64,000 bases of DNA, from NCBI GenBank assembly GCA_034509495.1, contig CM067511.1, forward strand, positions 29,268,872 through 29,332,871, read 5' to 3'. Made by a program: the position numbers and the translations under genes. Numbering within the stretch: the first letter of the stretch is position 1; the number at the start of each line of letters is the position of its first letter. A model generated the notes under the pieces. That model saw only the letters and a program-made list of their open reading frames with translations, made no database searches and was not told where the DNA came from. Positions 12,686 through 26,519 of this stretch are shown piece after piece. The DNA is from Acestrorhynchus altus. Its lineage: Eukaryota > Chordata > Actinopteri > Characiformes > Acestrorhynchidae.

Positions 12686-12800
12686 CAGTGCCTTGAAAAA
12701 GTATTCATGCCCCTTTTCACATTTTGTCACATAAAATGCATTATTTTTTATGTGAAAGACCAACACAAAGTAGCAAGTATTTGCGAAATGGAAAACAAGG
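12686..12800 (+). mobile_element. Tc1-like transposon end fragment
   Basis: The sequence cagtgccttgaaaaagtattcatgcccc, followed by ttttcacattttgtcac and gaccaacacaaagtagc, is the terminal region of a fish Tc1-like family different from that at 797-1480. No transposase part follows. Confidence 0.65.
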
Positions 12801-15143
<2,343 letters not shown>

Positions 15144-17064
15144 CTGACAAATTAGCAAAGTGAAACCATGTTGTTGTCATAGTTGTTGTTGTAACAACAG
15201 TCATATAAGCGATGAACTGACTCACTGCATAAAGAATAAATATTTCAAAGTATTTTATTGCTCTGGTTTACAAACAGCTGTGTCAAATTTTTGGTATGGA
15301 ACGGGATATTGCACCACAGTGCAACTTGTTATGTAAGTCTACATTTATGATGACTCAGTCCCTCACTTCTCAAAATGGTCACCGAAAAACTGGTGACATT
15401 TAAATAAATAAAACAGTAATGGAAATGCCCTTAAGATGACCATCAGCACCCCACCCCACCCCCCACCCCAAAGCAGAAATGAGGAGTAAAAGTTGATGAG
15501 CGCATACTGAAACTCTTAGATTCTTAGATTGTGGTCTGGTTGAGTTTTTTTTTTCTTCCTGTTGTTATTAACTGGGAGTTGATTGGTGTAGTGTAGTAGA
15601 CAGAATATATAAGAGTGAATAAGAGTAAACAAGTGTGTTGTGGCGGTAAGGCAGTTAGTTGGTAAGAGCAATCACTGAAGATCCGGCGAACATAGAGCGT
15701 GTTGTTTACTTCTGCATCTTGCCCTTCCTATGACAGTTCTGAGAAATTGGTGAGAAAGGCCGTAATACACACTAGAACACACTCACACTCTTTTGCCGCT
15801 GCAGGTGACAGTGGGAGGAAGTGGCGACAGTGCACAAGAAGCTGCACACTAATGTTTCATTTGGAGTGGAACATTTTTTGCTTATTTGTGACATGAATGG
15901 AAAAACACTAGTGCAATATTAACGGGGTGGGGTTTGCTTTGACCATTCGTTTTTTCCATAAATACATGGAGACATGCATTGTCTTCTTAGAGTTGTACCT
16001 TCTCTTCTTTGTTTCTAGTAGAAATGAGAGCTATTGGCTTTTATCATTTACATGACCTGTTTCTTTAAGTGGAACCCCAATCAGTGTATCAGTTTAAAAC
16101 AATTCTAATATATTTGCTTAAAAATAAGCTAGAAAAACATGCTTCTAAATTAAAAAACAACAACAACAATGCATTTAAACATCATCGACCTACTTAAATA
16201 CATTCTAACTATGGAACTATGTTGCTCTGTACAAAACACCCCTCTTTATGTTAGTTCTTGCCAAACTAAATATACTATGTTTACATGTTCATCAAATATA
16301 GCAGCAAGGTCAGATATGGGGATGATTGACAAACATATAAACAGCTAAATACTGCCAAAATCTAGTGTTAGAAGTCTGACAATGATATTTACTTCAGTCA
16401 AAGGCCATTCTGCTTACAGCTGTTTGCTGTCCTATGGGATTTTAAAGATTTAAGATGGGTTGGAAAGCACGGGGCAAAGAACATTTAAGGACAAGAACCC
16501 CAGTCCACTACATAACAAAGCACTTGGTTGACATTTTCTTGTAGAATACATTGTCCAATCATAAGTTCATCTGACCCAAGATCTTGTTACTAAATGCCCG
16601 TTATAGAAAATGACTGATTTTAAATCACAAATAAATAATAAATAAAATTAAATAAATAAATGAGGTTTCAGTAGAGGATTAATGCTTGTGTTCCATGTTG
16701 TTTTTGGGTCAAGCTCAGGCCAGATCTCTGACTTTGCCCTTTGAACCACAAACCGCTCGGATATTATTGCTGATCAGAGCAATATTTCAGGGGGAAAAAA
16801 TCAGACATACACAGTTTCCCACTTACCTCAAATGTAGTCGATCAGCCAGGACATGTTTGGTGTCTGACGTTTGCTTCTCTGAAACCTCAAGACTAAATTC
16901 TATTATTTTAAATAGAAATGTTTAAAAACTACTCATAGCTGACAGTTAGTAAGGGATCAGTAGTAACAGCCATGTTTAACCTTGTTTACATTTTCCAATT
17001 AAGCACTATTCAGACAGGATTAGGTTTATACGGGGTGATGTGAATGGTTACTGGATAATCCAAG
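15144..17064. other. Unassigned sequence
   Basis: It contains only a C-rich patch near 15450-15470 and an A/T-rich simple tract near 16628-16665. I see no exon or element. Confidence 0.5.
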
Positions 17065-17180
17065 GGGCAGCCTGGTGGTTAGGGACCAGCCTTGTGACCA
17101 AAGAGTTGCTGGTTGGATTCCCTGAACTGGCAGGACATCACTGAAGTGGTCTTGATCAAGTCACTTAACTAGAGGAACTA
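17065..17180 (+). repeat. tRNA-derived SINE-like repeat, partial
   Basis: It starts cagcctggtggttagggacc (box A-like) followed by ggttggattcc at 17111-17121 (box B-like) and ggcaggacatcactgaagt. It is related to the copy at 30226-30425. The body is truncated. Confidence 0.6.
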
Positions 17181-18237
17181 AAAAATAACAACTGTCTGCA
17201 TTCAAATACTGCACTTTCATTTATTCCACCCTGTTGCCTGATCTGGTACCCATATGGACTCATGTTAGTATATTTACTCAATCCACAAGATAAAAATTAG
17301 AAAGAATCAAGGAAAGCAGACAGGAAAGGCGTTTGGTCAAAAACTGGGACCACAATTAATATATATCCCTAATAAATATGTATAAGAAAGTGATATTTGA
17401 TTCCTAATAATTAGATATGCATCCCTAACATATACATACATATACAACCTGGAATGTTGAATGTGGAAATTAAATTGCATGAAACACTCAACACGGCTAT
17501 TTATACTGTGTAAAGCCAGCCTGAAGCTCCATAGGAGGAGTGGTGGTTCCATTGTTTCTTGCCCTATAAGACTTAGGATATCAGTTTAACGGGGTTTTAT
17601 AATATCAATGGACCACACAGATACTTGCTTAATGACTACCCAAATCATACTCTTACAGGAAATGACACTATCTTATAACACATAATATTTGTGTTTAATA
17701 ACTCTTAACGTGATTAACTACATTAATATTTCCACATTAGAGCCATGAAATCATCTGTGTGAAATCATCAATCTGTGCTTGCTAAAGGTGTATATTTCTG
17801 TGTATTTATGAACGCACATGCTTTTGTAGACATGAACTCATGTGAGTGCTGTCTTCAGTTTTCTTTACAACATTGCCAGCTTGTGCTTTCTTCAAATAAA
17901 CATGGCACAACGTTCGGGGGTTTTCCTTTGAATGTTGTTCAATGATCTCTTATTTGCTTTGGTCATTTACTTTGGTCATTTACTTTGATGATTTCATTTA
18001 GAGGGTTAGTCATCACAGAGGACTCAATGGGCTGCAGAGGTTTCATGTTTCAGCAACTGTCAATTAGAGAGCTTTAATTTGGTTTTCCATCGGACAGATT
18101 TGGCATTCACGTCAACGAGCTGAATGGGGAGTGCCAGCCAATGTGTGAAAGAGGCTTATTGCATGAACTGGAGAGTCAGCTTTGGAAATAGCCTGCTGCT
18201 ATAGCCCACAGTTAGTGAGGACTGCACAGTGAGTTGC

Positions 18238-18400
18238 TAAGTTATGTCCAAAAGTATTCAGACACCCCTTATAATTCGTTAACTTATTTACTTCATGGTG
18301 CACCCACTGGTGACACCAGAAACTGCACACGGAGCTTGTGAATCTCCACAGAGAAGCACTGCATGGTATCAAGTTCAATAGAATCAGATTGTAGAGCATC
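18238..18400. mobile_element. MITE fragment (Tc1-type end)
   Basis: The sequence ttatgtccaaaagtattcagacacccctt is a fish Tc1-type MITE end, followed by family-like interior sequence (gcacccactggtgacacc; gtgaatctccacagagaag). The distal end is not defined. Confidence 0.5.
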
Positions 18401-18660
18401 ACTCTTTAGTGATGGAGTTCCATCAGACGTACATTTGGAATGAGATGGAGTGGCATTTAGGATCCTTTTTCTTAATGCAACCAGATCTTCATATCAGTGT
18501 TCCACCATGTACTCTAAAGTCTTTCAAGAAGAGGCTGTTAAAACAGAAAGGAGGGGGGCAAACTCTGTATGTCAGTGAAAAGGGACCAAAACAGGACCCC
18601 TGTCCAGACATTATTTGCGTGGTGGTCCATTCTTAGCTCACCACAGACTGTGCACTATTA

Positions 18661-18990
18661 TTGGCATCTTTATTCAAGACATCTATTTTGTTGGTGGACA
18701 TTGCAAGGCGACGTGAATTTTCAGAGTTTAAGAGAGGCCTGATAGTTGGTGCCAGATTGATGGGACATTCCAATTCTGAAGTTTGGCATTTAACATTCCT
18801 CCATGTACAGTGTCACACGCCAGGTATATATCATAGAAGGCATTACCACCCACAGCGGACAACACAGTGGGTGGTAATGATTGTGACCAGTGTTGTCTGG
18901 CTACAACTCTCGGAGCAAAAAGGCAAGCAGCTCTGGCAGAAATCATCCACATTCAATGCAAGAGGAATCACACATCCCACAGGAGAGTGC
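18661..18990 (+). pseudogene. Tc1-like transposase relic, amino-terminal part
   Basis: The reading EFSEFKRGLIVGARLMGHS corresponds to the first helix-turn-helix of Tc1-like transposases (ELSEFERGLIVGARRMGHSISEV type). HRRHYHPQRTTQ follows after a degenerate stretch. The catalytic half is absent, so it is a fragment. Confidence 0.7.
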
Positions 18991-20604
18991 AGCATTCTTT
19001 AGCTCTGGGAAATTGCAAAGGTCATTGGACACAATAACTAGTTCCTGTCCCATGATCTTTGGTTTGTCAGTGTATGAGTACGAATGAGCTTTAAAAGATT
19101 TAAATAACCTTCACCTCAAAGATTTTGTGAAGTTTCTTCACATTCAAACTTTTTTTGTGGAAACAAGAGGTTCTTCTTTGGAATTACTCAAAGAACCATT
19201 TGCAGAAGCTCTTTAACAGTGTACAAAGTGCACCTATGAATATGAGTAATATCTTAAAATGAAAACATTAATGTTCTATTATTAATGTTGTTACAATCAT
19301 CATTAAAAAAAATACTCCACCCAGAAAGAAGTGATGAATTGGAATGATATTCTACAAGATGGTGACTGCTACCAGGAACAATCAATGGTCACAAATTCAG
19401 ACTGATATGGACAATATTTATTGAGCTACACATACAGAAGTAGTGTCTCACTATGTGGCTTCAGGCCACCATGTTTAACAATGCAACATGCCAGACTTCT
19501 CAGCATGGATTCTCCCTCTCTGTGGTTTGTGTAGATCTTCCAGATCCTTCATGTGTGCCTTCTTGTATCCACTGCCACCTACCCTCTCAAACTGCTCCAC
19601 CTGCTGCCACTCTTCTCAGAGGCATAACTCACTTGCAAACGATGCCACCAGCACAACAGAATGGAAAGCACACAACAGGATTATATAGTCAGTCAGATAC
19701 AGAGAGTCACAGATACACAGAGTCTTCGTTAACGTCTCATGCACGGCCAAATGTGAAACTTGAATCTTTTGCACGTCTCACTAAACACCTACCCACCAAG
19801 TTTCGTTACTATCAGTTGATTCCTTCTGGTTGCAACAAATGCTTTGGTGGTAAGCTTAAACTGGGTGAGTGGACCTAAAAAAAAAACTACAGGGCTTTAC
19901 GGTGGCAGCTGATACTGCCCTCATGTCCAGCTTTAATGTTATCTAATGTTTTTCACTGTGGTCTGTTCAATTCAGCATTTTTCATGCTATGCTGTAACTG
20001 AATATGTGTTGTATTTCTGTAGTCAGATGCAATCCACATTCTCCTCTGGGGACTGAAAGAATAAACTATCTCGCTCAACTATATACACAGTCCCGTTTTT
20101 CCAATATTTTCTCAAGCCTTTGAAATGAAACAAGACATAACTAACGATCAGGTAGCATGAGAAAATTGCACGGTCTGTCAACACATTTTCTGTGTGAAAG
20201 TCACTGCAGTGATGGTGGCATTGCATTCTGACATGCTTAGAAACACAAAAAGTCAAAAGATTAATGCAGACTAATGATTGGTTGCTCAAGTGGTGAAAGT
20301 TCCGTCTTTTGCACGGCAGTTAGTGATGCTATTTGTGTTTCATGCTGATCGGAAGAATGTGCCTGTGACACAGGGGACAACCTCAAACTTCCTGTGTACA
20401 TCAGATGTTCTCACAAAGAACACTCCAAGGAAAGTCTACAACCTTCACAGAGAGCAACAGCAATGTTTTGTGGCTGAACCGCAAAGCCTGTTTTGAGTGT
20501 CATAATTTCAATATGTCATACATCGCTTCCCCAGAAGACACATCAAAATAAACACAGTTGCAGGTCTGGACAAACTGATGCTTAATTAACTGTTTCAGCT
20601 GAAT
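18991..20604. other. Unassigned sequence
   Basis: A 141-codon ORF at 19453-19878 has no recognisable domain and ordinary non-coding composition, and is not called as a gene. No classifiable repeat was found. Confidence 0.45.
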
Positions 20605-21545
20605 TTGTTCAGGGTTCTAGTCACCGGGGTGCGAGTTTGCGTACCTGCGGTTGGAGAATCAGGTCAAGTTGAGTCTCAGGTCTCATGGGTCTGGGTGTGT
20701 GTATGTGTGTGTGCGCATGCAAAGTCTCAAGTACACTATATGTCCACATTTTTGGTTTACACCCATTCTAATGTATGCATACACCAGGACTCTCTGAAGT
20801 ACTTAAACATGAACCTGTTGGTACCATGTCTAATACCACGGGTGGGCTAGAGGGGAATAGGCCCCCAGCATTAAACTATGGCACAGTGGGACTGTGTTCT
20901 GTGGAATAAGGAGGATCCATTCAAAACATTTGGGATGACTTAGGAGGTAGGCTAGTAATCACCCAACATCCTGACTTCACTAATGTTGAATCGAAATACA
21001 AGATAAATCCAGTAGAAAATCTTCTCAGGACAGTGGAGACAGTTAGTCCACAAACTCTTTTTAATACTATTGGTTTCAAAAGAAAATTTGAATGAGTAAG
21101 TGTCCCATTGTTTATCCATGGTGTATCTGGGGCATGAAATCTTTGAGGTGTCCGTCCATGTCAAGGCTCAAGTATCTGGTAAATGTGTCCAGTAGTCTCA
21201 TGACATTGAGGTGTATGTCCAAGACAAGTCTCAAGTTCTTTGGGTTTGAGTCTATGTAGAGTCTTGAGTTTTTGGGATGTGTGTCCAAGTCAAGTTTTAA
21301 GTATCTGGGACATGAGCCCAAGTAGAATCTCAAGTCTTTTAGACATGCATCCAAATCAAGCCTCAAGTAAGAGTCCAAATAGAGTCTTGAATCTTTGAGA
21401 TGAGTCTTCAAGTCAGGTGTCTGGAGTGTGAGTCAAAGTAGCGTCTTCAGTCTCTGGGGTGTGATTCCAAGTTAGGTCTTGAGTCTCTGAAGTGTACAGT
21501 GTCTAGCATGCAAAGTCAAATGGAGTCTTGTTGAATCTCAACTCA
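20605..21545. repeat. Degenerate minisatellite with a MITE inside it
   Basis: From 21126 to 21545 there are about ten diverged units of roughly 35-40 bp with a core like tctcaagtctttggg and gtgtccaagtcaag. The minus strand reads as repeated LRLDLDTHLKD-like peptides. Related text (caggtcaagttgagtctcagg; caaagtctcaag) also occurs at about 20660-20731, left of the MITE at 20734-21123. The MITE therefore appears to have split the array. Confidence 0.7.
20734..21123 (-). mobile_element. Complete 390-bp Tc1-type MITE
   Basis: Both ends are present: cactatatgtccacattt on the left, and the complement of caccatggataaacaatggg on the right. TA dinucleotides flank at 20732-20733 and 21124-21125. The interior carries family blocks such as ggttcatgtttatctgc-type and cccaacatcctgacttcac. 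There is no coding capacity. The same family occurs at 46744, 51818 and 60015. Confidence 0.8.
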
Positions 21546-22914
21546 GCTTTGAAGGAGAAGAAAAAAATAATCACTCTCAGTGGACGTCAGTGTAAAGATG
21601 TATTTTCCAGTCGTTTGGGAGCCTTTCTATTCCATTCATCATGATAATCAGACAAAATTTAAAGAGGCCAGATTCAAATTAAGTCAAAAAGAAAAAAATG
21701 CAGAAATGGCTGATCCATTGTTTTTGCTTTATAGTGACGACATGTCGTTAGTTTCATATTGAGATCCTAATTTAACACACTTTGTTTTGTTTTACAGACA
21801 TAAGTCTATAAGACCCTGGATTAAGTCGTGAGTCAGTCAGCCGGTTTCGTGACTAATGTTGTGACTGTCTTTTTGACTTGAGGCGTGAATGTTAAATGTA
21901 TGCCAGCCTGTCAATTAGTTGAGGTTGCTTTGTCACAAAGAGGACACCAGGAGTGCTGGTTTGCTTGCTTATCTACTGTCAGATCACAACCTCTATTAGA
22001 CAAATTTGTCCCAATTAAGAATGGAAGATAATGACAGTAGGTGTTGATAATGTAGGCTGTAAACAATCCAGCACCATTTAGTCAAAGCTCTGTTTTTAGT
22101 AAGTGTCTTACTAAGTAGCTGCTATTTACGAGCTTATGACACAACTATGTTGTGTTTACTGATTAAATACAAGGGAATTATTGTCGTTGTTAACTGATTA
22201 GATGTTACAGATACAGCAGACTAAGTTTAAAATGAACACTATGTCAAGATCAAATACAGCACCGTGCTTGCACAGCACCATTAGGCTACCACAAGTGTTA
22301 GGCTCTCTATTTCATGTGTCAATCTGACACCTTGCCATTGCCATTACCTTGACCAGTTTTCAACACACAGTTCTTAACACATCATTCCCCACCTATTTCT
22401 TGTTTTAATTAAAAATCCATTTCCAACTCATTCTTTCTTGGCCAGTGGAAATGTGACTGGTATTTATTAGATGAATAAATACAAAATTCAGCTGCAAAAT
22501 AGCTGAGTTTGGGTTAAATCTGCATTATACAGTTGAATGTACGATTTTCAAAACTGACAAGTGAGGAAATAACATTAAGTGCAAGAGATCAAGTCTTTCC
22601 TTTTTCAGACCTCAGTAGAATATCACGTGAATTTGTGTGAGATCACTTTTATTCACTTTGCAGATATTAAACATTTCCATGATTATTGGGGGAAAAATGT
22701 GCCGTGAAGAAAAGCCCCAACGTGGAACAGACATGGTTTATACGCAATGGTTTCTGTTAGACGAAAACATTTCCTATTGGTTAATGAGGTTTAGATAAGG
22801 GGTAGATTTTAGATGAGGATCTTATAGTGCTGAATCCTACGCTCTAATATTTTTGATAAAAGACTACAATATCTGCATATGTTTTTTCTTTTTCATCTGA
22901 AATAATCGTTTTGT

Positions 22915-22916
<2 letters not shown>
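21546..22916. other. Unassigned sequence, partly repeat-free
   Basis: No gene or element is recognised. The block 21890-22090 is free of simple repeats and has a balanced, complex composition (see findings on possible conserved non-coding blocks). Confidence 0.45.

Positions 22917-22962
<46 letters not shown>
22917..22962. repeat. (TAA)n microsatellite
   Basis: About fifteen uninterrupted ATA/TAA units. Confidence 0.97.
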
Positions 22963-22963
<1 letters not shown>

Positions 22964-23932
22964 AAAATGTAGCTGTACGTGTAGCTGCGGTCCAAGAACC
23001 CCAGAATCAACCAAATGAGCAGTTGTGGACACCGCAAGTTTCCGGCAAAATATTTTTCATCCCCTTAAAATATTAATAATACCATTTGAGTTCCTCCACA
23101 GACATGGGTGGCCAGCTACACCCACTGCCAAAACCCAAGCATGATGTGAAATGTATGCTTACTCAACTACCAGTGCACTTCCTGTGCTGCACAACTGAAA
23201 AGAGGAAACATGTCTGATGATCGATGGTCATTCCAGAAGGCCAAAGCATCTTGCTGCACAAGAGAGTGAAGTTCAGCAAGTACAAAGACTATAATGGGAG
23301 CATAGTGAGAGCGTTAGGAACAGCCAAGAATAAACTGGTTATTTGCCCTCAGATGCCTCCATTCCATTAATCAACAAGCAAAGTGCATCAGTTGCAGTTA
23401 AGGGCAGTTCCGAGGATGTTTTGAGGCCTAGATTTACCAAGATGACATAGACATCTCCTCAAAGGCGAGAAAGCAAAACAAACAAACAAAAACAACAAAA
23501 CTTGAGAATAAAACTTACATTTATGAAGTGAAACGTATTTTTCTTCGCTGAGATGGTCAGATTCACATTTCAGGAAATGGATTTCAAAAAAAGCATTAGT
23601 CAAGTCAAGTCAGTCAAGGCTTTTTATTGTCATTACAACCGAGTACAGGTACACAGTGCAATGAAATTACGTTTCTCCGGAACCAAGGTGCAACATGGAG
23701 CAGCAAACACTACAATAAATACAGTAAACAAGAGACAGTTTAACAGACAGGACAGGACAGGACAGTAACGAGCGGTGAAATGTCTGTGGTGAGAATAAGG
23801 TGCAAGAGATGTGTAACATACTGTAACATACAGATGTGCATGATAACAGCAGTTACTGAGGTAGAGTTTATAGTTCTGGGTGAGCAGCAAATATTGTTGA
23901 TAAGGATGGGGATGATCCAGTCTCTGTGTGCT

Positions 23933-23934
<2 letters not shown>

Positions 23935-24009
<75 letters not shown>
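23935..24009. repeat. (GT)n microsatellite inside the LINE 3' UTR
   Basis: About 37 uninterrupted GT units. It sits between the LINE tail and its coding part. Confidence 0.97.
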
Positions 24010-24012
<3 letters not shown>

Positions 24013-24200
24013 AGTGATATGGGGTTCAAGTTTCAGTTCAGACCCTGTGTGATTGTGGGTGTGAGGAGTGGTGGGGGGTTCAAGTTTCAGTTCAGACCCT
24101 GTGTGAATGTGGGTGTGAGGAGTGGTGGGGGGTTCAGTTCGGTTCAGTCCCTGTGTGAATGTGGGTGTGAGGGGTGGTGGTGGTGGTGGTGGGGGGGGGG
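24009..24200. repeat. 54-bp minisatellite, three copies plus a partial
   Basis: Units begin gaggagtg at 24009, 24063 and 24117 (period 54), with a fourth partial start at 24169. Each contains a ggttcaagtttcagttcagaccctg-like core in diverging form. The array ends in a (ggt)n/G run. Confidence 0.85.
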
Positions 24201-24562
24201 TTCAGCTCTGTCTCCGTGTGTTGAGGAGTCTGACTGCCTGGTGGACAAAGCTGTTGCAGAGTCTGGTGGTGGAGGCTCGGATGCTCCGGTATCGTCTGCC
24301 AGACGGCATCAGAGTGAAGAGACTGTGTGAGGGGTGGGTTAGGTCTTCCACAATGCTGGTGGCTTTGCAGATGCAGCGAGAGGTGTAGGTGTCACTGATG
24401 GAGGGGAGAGGGACTCCGATGATCTTTTCGGCTGTCCTCACTATCCGCTGTAGGGTCTTGCCATCCGTGATGGTGCAGTTCCCAAACCGGACGGTAATGC
24501 AGGTGCTCAAGATGCTCTCTATAGTCCCTCTGTAGAACATGGTGAGGATGGGTGGTGGAAGA

Positions 24563-25004
24563 TGTGACATATAAACAATATAAACAATAAACAATATAAT
24601 AAACAATATAAATAAATAAACAATATATTGAGTGATTTCATATTCACAGTCTTTCAGACAGCCTCCTGACAAACTGCTTCAAACCAAACAGAACATTTCT
24701 TCACTACTGAACGACTGACTTATTGCAACAATTAATAATAAGCATTTCATTGAGATCTTTAGTGAAACAAACGAGACATCCTCATTAGAGGGCAGTAATG
24801 TGAAGTGTATATTGACTGTGGTCTGAGCTTTGGTAATGAGTATTCATAGCCTGCTTGTCCTCAGGCCCAAACACTGGCCTTAACTGGGAGATAATAGTCT
24901 AATTTAAAGTGTAGAACCTTTATGAGAATGAGCAAATTTAATGGCTGGTCTTTAAAGTTATTGGCAATAATAACAAAGAGCAGATATAAATAAGCCTGTC
25001 AAAC
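24563..25004. other. Repeat-free AT-rich block
   Basis: No exon is seen. 24730-24990 is complex sequence without simple repeats (gagggcagtaatgtgaag; aatgagtattcatagcctgc) and could be a conserved non-coding element. Confidence 0.4.
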
Positions 25005-25009
25005 ACACA

Positions 25010-25011
25010 CA

Positions 25012-25083
<72 letters not shown>
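25010..25083. repeat. (CA)n microsatellite
   Basis: About 37 CA units with one ga interruption near the start. Confidence 0.97.
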
Positions 25084-25086
<3 letters not shown>

Positions 25087-25255
25087 TCTCTCTCACCCCC
25101 TTAGTTCAACTCAATTCATGATGACTTTATTGTATGTAGAGTAAGCCAAGGATTAGGTTGCGTGAGTAAGTTCAGGTGTTGAAGTTGGTTAGTTCTGGTG
25201 AAGATGGTAGAGATGACCACTAGAGTATACGCTGTACGTCCAAACGTATTCTATT

Positions 25256-25342
25256 CTTATGAGGCTTGAGTTCTGTGTTCTTTCTGCTCTGTTTTTTTAT
25301 GTTTCTGTTGTAATGCGTGACATTCCCCTGGCATTAATAAAG

Positions 25343-25345
<3 letters not shown>
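25256..25345 (+). mobile_element. LINE 3' UTR tail fragment
   Basis: The segment gcgtgacattcccctggcattaataaag followed by tatctatc resembles the end of fish LINE 3' UTRs, where (atct)n is the natural tail. About 90 bp are recognisable. Confidence 0.5.
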
Positions 25346-25380
<35 letters not shown>

Positions 25381-25385
25381 GTCTG

Positions 25386-25448
<63 letters not shown>

Positions 25449-25523
25449 GTGTGTCTGTCTGTCTGTCTGCCTTTCTCCATCCATCCATCCATCCATCCAT
25501 CCATTTATCTATCTATCTATCTA

Positions 25524-25561
<38 letters not shown>

Positions 25562-25575
25562 CGTCCGTCCGTCCG

Positions 25576-25638
<63 letters not shown>

Positions 25639-25673
25639 GTCTATCTGTGTGTCTGTGTCCGTCTGTCTGCCTG

Positions 25674-25730
<57 letters not shown>
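25346..25730. repeat. Mosaic tetranucleotide array
   Basis: Successive blocks of atct, gtct, atct, gtct, ccat, atct, gtct, gtcc, atct, a gtct/gtgt mix and finally (CT)n make up about 385 bp. Long ORFs here (YLSIYLS type) are artefacts. Confidence 0.97.
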
Positions 25731-26167
25731 CCTCAAAAGTTTGCATACACCCCTTCTAATGAACGCATTTGGTGACTCATTGCAGACACAGATGCACAAC
25801 TTGTTAAATTTCTGAACAAAATTATTGCCAATAGAAAAGGACCAGGTAAACACATCACTCCAACAAAAGCAGGATAAAATCCACTTTCAACAGCATCGGG
25901 TTTAGAAGAAACAGTGACGGGGTTTCAAACGGCGGAGGAACCCTTTAAAGAAGCTTCGAGGAAACAATCAATAAAGTGCAATAAAACGCTTCCTGGAGCT
26001 TCCTTGAAGCACCTTAAGAAGTTCCTGCAGAGTTTCAAACTGAAGAACCTCCAAGAGTTCCTCAAGGACCCTGGGTAGGTGTTGGTGCAGCAGAACTAGG
26101 CAAATCTAAAAAGCAATTGAGATATGAAGCTCACCACGACCGGCACCGTGTGTGAGAGGAACAGGGC

Positions 26168-26219
26168 GAGGTGTGAACGTGTGAGGCGCGCGCGAGGTGT
26201 GAACGTGTGAGGCGCGCGC
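26168..26219 (+). repeat. 26-bp direct tandem duplication in the ptger4 promoter
   Basis: Two consecutive copies of a 26-bp unit beginning gaggtgtgaacgtgtg and ending in gcgcgcgc-type sequence start at 26168 and 26194. Both copies lie just upstream of the GC boxes. Confidence 0.9.
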
Positions 26220-26242
26220 ACTGGAACACTGCGCTTCGGAGA

Positions 26243-26277
26243 GGGCGGGGCTGAAGGGCGGGGCTGAGGGGCGGTGG
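26243..26277 (+). promoter_or_regulatory. Cluster of Sp1-type GC boxes
   Basis: There are two exact gggcgggg boxes at 26243-26250 and 26256-26263, followed by a looser ggggcggtgg at about 26268. They lie about 360-380 bp upstream of the chosen ptger4 ATG. Sp1/KLF binding is inferred from the motif only. Confidence 0.6.
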
Positions 26278-26389
26278 GGGGGCATGTTGTCTCTAGAGCG
26301 CAAAAGTTGAGCTTCAGTCTCAGGGCGCGAGGAAGCTCCGCGTGGCTCGTGGGAGGGGATGGTCAGGCGGAGTGTCCAGGAGACCCGGC

Positions 26390-26395
<6 letters not shown>

Positions 26396-26436
<41 letters not shown>
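26396..26436 (+). repeat. (GA)n microsatellite in the ptger4 promoter or leader
   Basis: An uninterrupted run of about 20 GA dinucleotides lies between the GC boxes and the CRE. It is a likely length-polymorphic GAGA tract. Confidence 0.95.
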
Positions 26437-26437
<1 letters not shown>

Positions 26438-26519
26438 AAGTGACTTTTTATCCCCCTCTTAGACTTTGGGCTCCTTCTCCTCTCAGGAGCATCAAGATCT
26501 CGAGGACTTCTGGAGAGCA

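Larger units (their letters stand above)
23599..24562 (-). mobile_element. L2-like LINE 3' end with RT carboxyl terminus, minus strand
   Basis: On the minus strand, 24202-24562 encodes FYRGTIESILSTCITV, LQRIVRTAEKIIGVPLP, SHSLFTLMPSGRRYRSI and TRLCNSFVHQAVRLLN, the end of a fish LINE ORF2. A long 3' UTR follows, interrupted by a 54-bp tandem repeat and (GT)n. The tail is agtcaagtcaagtcagtcaag-type pentamers at 23599-23620 (cttga repeats on the element strand). It is 5'-truncated, and the ORF part is intact over its length. Confidence 0.8.

Noticed and set aside
19453..19878. 141-codon plus-strand ORF
   Set aside because: No recognisable domain, no splice context and ordinary non-coding composition. 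Treated as chance.
25346..25730. CRISPR-like or satellite array
   Set aside because: The units are 4 bp with no spacers, so it is a compound microsatellite. This is a vertebrate genome.
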